Assembly: GCF_901709675.1 (NCBI RefSeq)
Contig: NC_051089.1
Location: 11,337,976 to 11,401,975, forward strand
Reading direction: 5' to 3'
DNA length: 64,000 nt
From: Syngnathus acus
Lineage: Eukaryota; Chordata; Actinopteri; Syngnathiformes; Syngnathidae
Part shown: piece after piece, positions 56,571-64,000 of the stretch
How positions within the stretch are numbered: position 1 is the first letter of the stretch
Layout: the number at the start of each line of letters is the position of its first letter
Translations under genes and position numbers: made by a program
The notes under the pieces: model-generated
The model's input: the letters and a program-made list of their open reading frames with translations, nothing else
Database searches by the model: none
Told to the model about the DNA's origin: nothing

Positions 56571-59206
56571 CTGAAATTAGATGTTATGAAGTTTGAGTAA
56601 TTTCCAAATCAAGTTTTCTTTTATTTTTCAGATATGTATGTGTTAGTCCTTACCCTAAACTATACATTAGGTTTATTTTCTTTTAAAGAAAAAATATCCT
56701 CACACTCCTTGTGTCACTGGGTTTTTATGCACTCTTATTGTGTTGCTATTTTTTATATAAATGAAAAATCATTGTTAAAAACACACTCCTGTTACTTTCT
56801 TTTTTTTTTTACATAAAGGAGTTTTAGTCCAAGAGAACTAATCACATGGAAAGAGAAAGTTGCATGAGAATTTGAGTTGTTTGGTATATGATTTATCAGA
56901 TTTGGATTGGAAAAGAGGCCTGAACTTTGATTTTATTTCGAGCGTTGAAACAAGCAAAAGGCAACCAAACATCCCCCCTAGATAAAACTATCAAACTATT
57001 TTCCTATAGTTGTATGTATGATGATAAATTGGGAATATTAAGAAAAGTGCCCTGTCGGCAAAATCCCTTCAACTTTTTACATGGTTTCAAAGTCTAGCAG
57101 ACAAAAATTATAATGTACATCCAACGGGAGATGACATTTGTCAGGAAATTAGACTCATTGCCACTCAGGCTTTGCAGTGCAATAAAACACATTTCTATTC
57201 ATTGGGTCTGACACGCTCATCCCATCTCCTGCCACTTGGAATGTTATTGAACAGGGAGAAGGGAAAAGAAAAGCAGCGCGTGGGTGGAAACACTTGTTTC
57301 ATCCCAGCAGATTAAAGCGTCTCTTTGTTCATCGTGTTTGACACGCGTGATTGCGGAGAGGAGGAAAACAATGCAAATATGTTAATAGGCCGCAAGTACA
57401 CTCGTTGTCATGTTTGCTCGTGTCAAGGCGGATCTGCGCGCCGCATGGCTGACGTACCTGCGACTTACAGAACAAGCCGGCGATGTGCTCTGAAATCATT
57501 AGCGAGCCTCAGAGGTTGTGTGTGCCAAGGGTGTGGGTTACATGTCAACTATTTTGATCCTTGGTCAGATGACACCGGCTCCTTTGTGGGGCTGTGTGCA
57601 TGTGCACAATGTTGGAGAGCCAAATGCCACAGCTAGGGCGGCGACACTGAGCTGGCACAGCATACGGTATACACAAAAGCACTGTTCTCCCAAAATGTCC
57701 CCGCCGCAAATATTTTGAACTCTGATTGTTTCTCATCCCTGTCATGCCCCGTTTTGCTGGCTAAAGCCGGCTATTATTTATTCAATGGAGAGAGAGGTTT
57801 CACAGCGTCCTGACAAATATAGCAGCATTAATGGCCTCTGCCTTCTTATGTGTCAGCATTTCACAATCGTTGCACCTCTCCAAATGCTGCCGTGTCAAAT
57901 AAAACAGTCAAAGTGATACTGCTGCTATTTTTCTCTGCGAAACAAAACACAAGGCCCCCACTCGCTGAGCCGTGATATAATTAACTCAACTTGATAAGCA
58001 GTTGACGAGGTATACCTAGAACTCGTTCGCGCATGTGCGTTCGTGCACGTGTATGCGGGTGTGTATGTGTGTGTGAGGACAAACAAGCCTCTGTGTAACT
58101 CTGGCTGTGATTTGTCTCGAAGAAACACCCGTTTCCTCCTATCAAGGGGTTCCTGTGCAGCCAGAATGGCCAGGATCACAATGGGAGTTTTGTGCCGCGC
58201 GAGTGCAATGGGGGGATACACTGAACAGCTGAAACCCGGGAAGATGGCCCCTGGAATGCTCCCCGGCAGTTGCTACTGTTGACTAATCGGAATATGAGAA
58301 CTGGGGAAGGTGATCTTGAATGCAAAGAATGGCACATTGAAGAAGCAGCTGCTTGTTTTGTCATGTGAATGATGAAGACAGCGGCAGGAAGGGACAACAA
58401 AATCTATATCTTCGCTTGTGTAAAGCGAAACCTACGGGGACTGCGTCTGTGTGTGTTGTGTGAGGGATCTGCTTTGGAACAGATAGTAAATACATAATTC
58501 AGTGGGGGGACCAGGCACTCTGTTTAGCCCATACACCCTCCGTTTAGCCCTGGGCTCTGATCTCTGCCTGGCACAGGAGCAACTTTGTCACAAGAGAGTG
58601 AGGCTGGGAGGCAGATGAAAAATTGGTTACATTCAGTGAGGTTGACATAAAGACGTTGAAAATAAACAAAATACCTGCGGATGTGCTTTGAGATATGAAG
58701 GACACCACTTACGAGCTTTTCCAGAGCCGTCACAAAAACAAAAGGTAGATTGGTGTTTTTCTGCCACAAATCTGTATCTGCCTAAAAAGAATTAATATCT
58801 GTCATGCCCTCTTTACATTTTGTTGTGAATTTTTTTTGATAAATTACATTTTTACAGAGTGCTATTTACCATTACTGTAGAGGTGCAAAACTTTTGAAGA
58901 AGGATGATTAGATAGGGGGAGAGTAAAAGGCTAGCTACTGGGCTTTTTTTTTTCCAAGTTCAAATGTCAAATTGGCAGACTGCCCACACCGTACGGCCGA
59001 AAAATCTATTTAACGTCTGCTTCACAGGGTGACAAGAGGGTTGATTGGCAGAGAGCAGAGAGCGGCTTTTGATCATATGTCCTAACAAGCGATTCCAGCT
59101 CATGTCTCTTCAGCCTGAACAGATCTGCATTACCTATTCAAACAAAAGTGACAGACCAGAGCGCTGCTCCGCTGGGCTGGCGCACCGTGCCGCGGGCCAA
59201 GACAGA

Positions 59207-59228
59207 ACACACACACACACACACACAT
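59207..59228. repeat. (CA)n microsatellite
   Basis: About eleven CA units. Confidence 0.9.
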
Positions 59229-60220
59229 ACATATGCAGAAAAAGAAGAAGAAAAAAACTTTCTGTAGCAGATATAAACCTGTAATAAGTATTTAATCAAA
59301 CAGATTACTTGCATCGAGATCCGTGTCTGAAAGACCCGAATGAAATAAAATGAGAAGCATATTATTAAAGGGGATGGGAAAATGCTTGACTGGTATTTGG
59401 CCAGGGTGCACATGAGTCCTGCCAGGAAGGTCCCGGCCTAAGCAGTGGGATGCTGCACCCAGAGGAAACACAAACAGCTACGTGGCTGAAGAAGGCCTCA
59501 AATTCTGCAACCAAGGCAACTGGATTCTCGAACCCTCATTGCATATGCATGGAGTCAGAGGCTCATGCTCAGATCATTATAACAAAGATTCCTATTAATT
59601 AGGTGGGATAAAGCAGAAGCAGATGACACGGCAGCTGGGATGAGATGAGAGGGTAGAAGGGAGGGAGGGATGGAGGGAGGGAAGAAGGAGAGGAGGGCAG
59701 AAAGTGCACCAGTCTGTCTGGGCCAAGGGAATGAGCATTTTATCATATCTAATACACACTGCATTTTACGGCTATATTTTTCAAATATTAAGCCTTCATT
59801 TTTAATTCATTTAATTCCTAATCATTCCAAATTAATCAAATTACCCCGAAATAAAGCTGCTGGTGTTATGTTGCACCTGCAGTCAATTTCCTCTGTAGCT
59901 GCGCGTGGACTCAGCAGGGGTCACGACACTGATGGAGAAAGTGTTACAACAGAGTCGAGAGTTGATCAGCGCTAATCAGCGCCCAAACTATTCTCTTCCC
60001 AAGCTTTCCCACAGCCCAGAATCTCATTACATGCTTGTCGTAATAGAGCGTAATGACCGCACAATGATGATCGCTCAGCCTAGTGCACAGTCATTATACA
60101 GTGAATAATACACAACCTCACCAGGGGGATTACATTTACAAATAGCAGAGTGTGGGATCAAGGCAAAGGTGTGTCCAATGTTCAGCACACATATTAGCGC
60201 ATCTATTGGAGCTAACCAAT

Positions 60221-60460
60221 CAGTGTTGGGCAGTAGTAGTTTACAGTAAGTACAATTCTCAATACAGTGACTGTCACTTTTTTTAACGTCAAATATAGTT
60301 TTACAATCACGGGGCTACGTTTGTGATCAAATCGTACTCTTGCGTCTACAGAAGGTATATTACCCCTAGCAACCTTAAATGCATCTCTTCCTTTTGACAT
60401 GCTTTAACAATGTATTGGAAATAATATCTGTAACTTTTGATTGTCCGATAATGCCGTGGA
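60221..60460. mobile_element. possible hAT-like short element
   Basis: Starts CAGTGTTGGGCAGTAGTAGT, a form very close to the 'cagtgttgggcagtaacg' start of a common teleost hAT-type element. A GTAACTTTTGATTGTC-like string near 60430 could be its other end. Confidence 0.35.
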
Positions 60461-63400
60461 GTGGAAAACAATAGCAGAGAAGGGTAAAGAGGTGTGTAAA
60501 GAGGTGTGTCTATGCTATCACAACCCAGTCAGTAAACAGTTAACCAGTTAACCTTGCACCAAATAGCAACGTGCAGCAATCTAACTTTGCATGTGTGTGC
60601 GTGTATGTGTGAGGGCGAAGGAAATTTGAACAGTAATGTGTAGAAATGAGAAGACAGCAGTAACTAAAATGTTGCTCTGAAATATTTTTATTGGTTAACA
60701 GAATAATAGATTTTATCTCCCAAAAAAGTAATTAGTGACGTCTATTAAAAAAAACATTTTTGATCATTTTAAAAAATCCTACTCTAATTGAGAAGGATGA
60801 CAAAAGGATGTAATTGCATTAGTCTAAAGCATTGGCATTGCATTAATTAAAGCTTTCAGAATTAAGAGTTCATTTGTAGTGCAGTTGTATAATTACAAAT
60901 TACGAATTGGGGCTTTTAACATTTAACATTAAATTTCGCTAGTAAATAGGAAAAAGATACAGTAGAATAACAACAATTCCCAAGTATCTTGCCCAAAACT
61001 GGTTACAATTGATGTCCACTTTAAAGTACTATTTTTTCAGAAGCTTGCAATCACATTTACTGTTTGGCTGGCTGTTAATAATTTGTCACTGGTGTAAAAT
61101 ATGCTATTTTTGTAGTATTTTGTGAACTAAAGTTGTAAATGAAAAAGTCCACACTGCCAACTAACTGCAGTGTCTAATGAGCACACATGCTGACAGGTTG
61201 CTTGACCTCAAACCATGTTATCCTCCCCATTTATACAATAGTTTCTTGGAAATGGAGTCAAAGATTTAAATGGCAAAATTGGTCAGTGATTTCAAAAAGG
61301 TTGGTTGAAACTACTTCCATTTGTGGATTCAAGACAAGACTCCTCTTTATATATTGTGCAACAATAGGATAACCAAAGAGAAAGTCATCAATTTTAGTGC
61401 TGTTAGAACTACAGATGATTGAACAAGTAGAACCGAGTCAGACAAAATAATTTCCTGTCCGTATCATTGAAACAACCATGATTGTCCACACAAAGTATTT
61501 CTGTGTTGACTTGCAGAGTATTGATTCAGACTTACATTAGTACATTATTATAAAAGTGTTCTTCTTGCATACGGTCTCCTTGATTTTTTTCATTTTTGTT
61601 TTTAACTATGTTAGTTATTTTTCTCCGCCACAACCCCATCCTACATGTTTATTTCTTGACGAGTGCTGTCTGGAGACTTATCCATAAATAATGCATTTAC
61701 AATAGCTAGTAAGTAAACATGCCGTACGATCCTTAGCCCTGCTGGCAAGTGCGCCTAATAGGGCTTTTACAGCAAAGGTGACCATTCAGCTAAATGCGGT
61801 CCACGCTGCTTGGAGGACATTTTCATTCATTAGCACAGTCACAAGCACTTAAAGCACTTTAAGGACCTGCCATGGAAAAGAAGGGTAGAAGGATACAGGG
61901 GGTAAAAGGGCAGGCTACAAATTCAAAGATAAAGGAATGCCCAAGCAATAATATGTCCAATACTAAGCACTGTGGCTATTGTTTTGAATGTATCCAGTTC
62001 AGTGATTAGAAGTAATTGTGAGGCTCAGCAGCATTACATCATTATAAAAGAAATAACACTGACAAGACATTAAGAATGTTCTGATGCAAAATTCTCAAGG
62101 TCACCACTAATCCCAACTCCGTGAGGACAATGAAGTGTTCTGACCAGGCAAAGGAAGCCCAAGAAGAATAGTAGCAGATGGCAAACAGTCTCCGAGGACC
62201 TCGGTGATCCCGATCGCAGACACCAAAGCGGCCGAATTGGACACAACAGTTGTCATGCTTAGATAAGCGGTATATTTAGCTCATCTGTTGCTTGCGGCAC
62301 ATTAGCGGTGTCATTAAGACAACAAATGGCTTCTCTAACCTTCTTGTGTTCTCTCCATCCTGCCCTTTTCAGACTTCAGCCGTATCTCTTTCCAAAAACA
62401 AAGAAGTAGTGATTGGATTTCACTAGGTTTCGGGAAGTTTCTATTTTCTTTTGCCTCGAGAGTCCTTCTCCCTCCTTTTTACAGTAATCACTGATCATCA
62501 CCACTGAAGCTTCCTCAAGTGCTCTCCAAAACTGAGTGTCTCTCAGTTCATGCAGCATGGGAACAGTATTCTGAACTTTGTGGCCTATCCTATCATCTGC
62601 CATTTCTCCTTCATAGAAACTAATTTCCTCTGACAAGGGACTTTATTTTGGTGGCAGCGAGACACAGTGCATGAGGCAGACCAAGTCTCTATTATTAACA
62701 GGAGATTAAAACAGCTGTATGGCACTCCACCGCAGCCTCTCCTCCCTGCAATGACATACGGCCCTGGAGTACAAGATGCACTTGACCATTTAAATTTACT
62801 GCACCAACCAGGCTTTAGCAGCTGGGGTTCATTAGCATAAGGCCCGGCATTACCACAGAGATCTCAGAGTGAAAATCAACTTGACAAGACACGTACGGTA
62901 TGAAACATAACCGAAGCTCTGAAGCGTTGTAGAAAAATGCGGTTTTCTCAGCGAAATGGGACCTCTCCAAGAATTAATTCAGAGTGATTCATGTACAGTA
63001 AAAAAAAAACCCTGTATGCACACTGATTTCTTCTGAAACAATAAGTCCCACATGTCCGGCCGGGTGTAATAAAAAGACCACCTAACGAACACTTAACAGA
63101 CGAAGAGAAAATTATTTTGCGGCTAAGAGAGGTCTAATTTATTCATCTGATGAAGTGCTTAAGCTAAGAGCTCCCCAGACACTAAATGAGACACATGCAT
63201 TCCCAAGGGGGTTCAACATTTGATTGGATGTAGTTACATTACTACAGCCCTAATTAAGAAGGGGGATGTGTTTCTGCAGCTTGTTCAAATATTTGTTTCT
63301 TTCACCACTGTACTCTTTATAGACTGCAGGCTGTGGGAGGGAGACGCCAACACGGGGAGACGTCTTTCAGATAGGACATACAGAAGACCTCATAGTGTTA

Positions 63401-63606
63401 TCTCCTGGTTTTGCATTGGCAATGCCATTGAGATGAAGTAGTTTGTGTAACAAGTGTGTTTGTAGCCAATTTGACAAGTAAAAAGTAGTATTGCTGAAAA
63501 GGAGCTAAAGAGGAAAGTCAGATATGACGGAAAGCCACATTGGAAACTGCAATCCTAGGAAGCGTTTTTCTTCCTCCAAAAGTACAAACGGAGCGGGGAT
63601 CCCTAC

Positions 63607-63817
63607 CGTCTTGCTCTGTCTTTGTCATCTCCTCCAGCTTCTTCTGCTTGAGTGTGTCCACCACGTCTGCCAGGCTTCCTTTGCGGCGCTCCGGAGTTCC
63701 AAACGCTGATGCGCTCAGCAGGTCGCCTCGCTCCCGCGCCCCCTCCTCAGGCTTGTGCGGGGAAGTGGAATTGTTGCGGAAGGAGTACAGCGAACATACT
63801 TTATTGCTGTCAGATTC
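63607..63817 (-). CDS. sox6: sox6 exon A: N-terminal region
   Basis: This 211-nt exon encodes residues 1-70 of the reconstructed fragment plus one base of the next codon. It begins [15 protein letters not shown], contains [20 protein letters not shown], and ends in [12 protein letters not shown]. These are the conserved SOX6 N-terminal blocks; mammalian SOX6 has a closely similar string beginning [15 protein letters not shown]. The acceptor is CAG (63820-63818) after a weak pyrimidine tract. The donor is G|GTAGGG, with GT at 63606-63605. It enters in phase 0 and leaves in phase 1, matching exon B. No start codon is needed because coding continues upstream outside the window. The segment precedes the coiled coil and is presumed to be nuclear and partly disordered. 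A plus-strand reading of about 110 codons here is only a shadow. Confidence 0.95.
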
Positions 63818-64000
63818 CTGTACGGCAAACAAAGGGGCCACAATGACAAGAGATGAGTGGTTCTTCCTTTGAGCTTTCTGACACAACTTGAGTACTGCAG
63901 AGGACTTGTGAAATGGTTGCTGTCGTGATTACATATAGCAGCGCATTGTGCCTTCAATAGAAGTCCCTGCACTGCTAAATAGGATTTGATGTGGAAAATC
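63818..64000 (-). other. sox6 intron upstream of exon A (partial)
   Basis: Intronic sequence leading to the preceding coding exon outside the window. No features beyond the exon A acceptor. Confidence 0.8.

Noticed and set aside
63540-63872. 110-codon plus-strand frame
   Set aside because: Antisense shadow of sox6 exon A.

Overview
This is a vertebrate nuclear-genome window, most likely from a ray-finned (teleost) fish. It has one gene in short, intron-separated coding blocks with GT..AG splice sites, long AT-rich introns, many microsatellites, and degenerate interspersed repeats of types common in teleosts. There are no bacterial-style operons, no intact RNA genes and no CRISPR arrays.

The only gene I can support is the SoxD transcription factor gene sox6, on the minus strand and running from high to low coordinates. 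Nine internal coding exons were reconstructed: A 63607-63817, B 46464-46553, C 36117-36289, D 34624-34692, E 22630-22750, F 19277-19356, G 10452-10601, H 8664-8844, I 8356-8540. All splice phases agree and the joined exons give 1260 nt, or 420 uninterrupted codons. They encode the middle of SOX6: part of the N-terminal region, the leucine zipper and Q-box coiled coil, the proline/alanine-rich linker, a potential SUMO site, the CtBP-binding PLNLS motif, and a conserved Q-rich helix before the DNA-binding domain. The start codon and first coding exon(s) lie beyond 64000. The HMG box, C-terminus and 3'UTR lie beyond base 1 on the minus strand. The ends are cut by the window; I see no sign that the gene is broken.

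Layout: 1-8355 is intron after exon I; 8356-10601 is a compact cluster of exons G-H-I; 10602-34623 holds exons E and F in large introns; 34624-36289 holds the coiled-coil exons D and C; 36290-63606 is two large introns around exon B; 63607-63817 is exon A. The introns carry a recurrent terminal-inverted-repeat element (at least seven copies or fragments), hAT-like short elements, tRNA-derived SINE-like pieces, one decayed RTE-type LINE reverse-transcriptase fragment next to exon C, and microsatellites, including a ~125 bp (AG)n tract and a (GC)n(GT)n tract.

I found no undescribed multi-gene system. The most useful leads are a possible 36-nt in-frame microexon between exons B and C, a NAGNAG acceptor at exon E, a SUMO consensus assembled across the exon G/H junction, an unexplained ORF-rich block next to exon B, and the intronic transposon family. 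Comparisons with mammalian SOX6 are from memory of the family; no alignment or database search was run.
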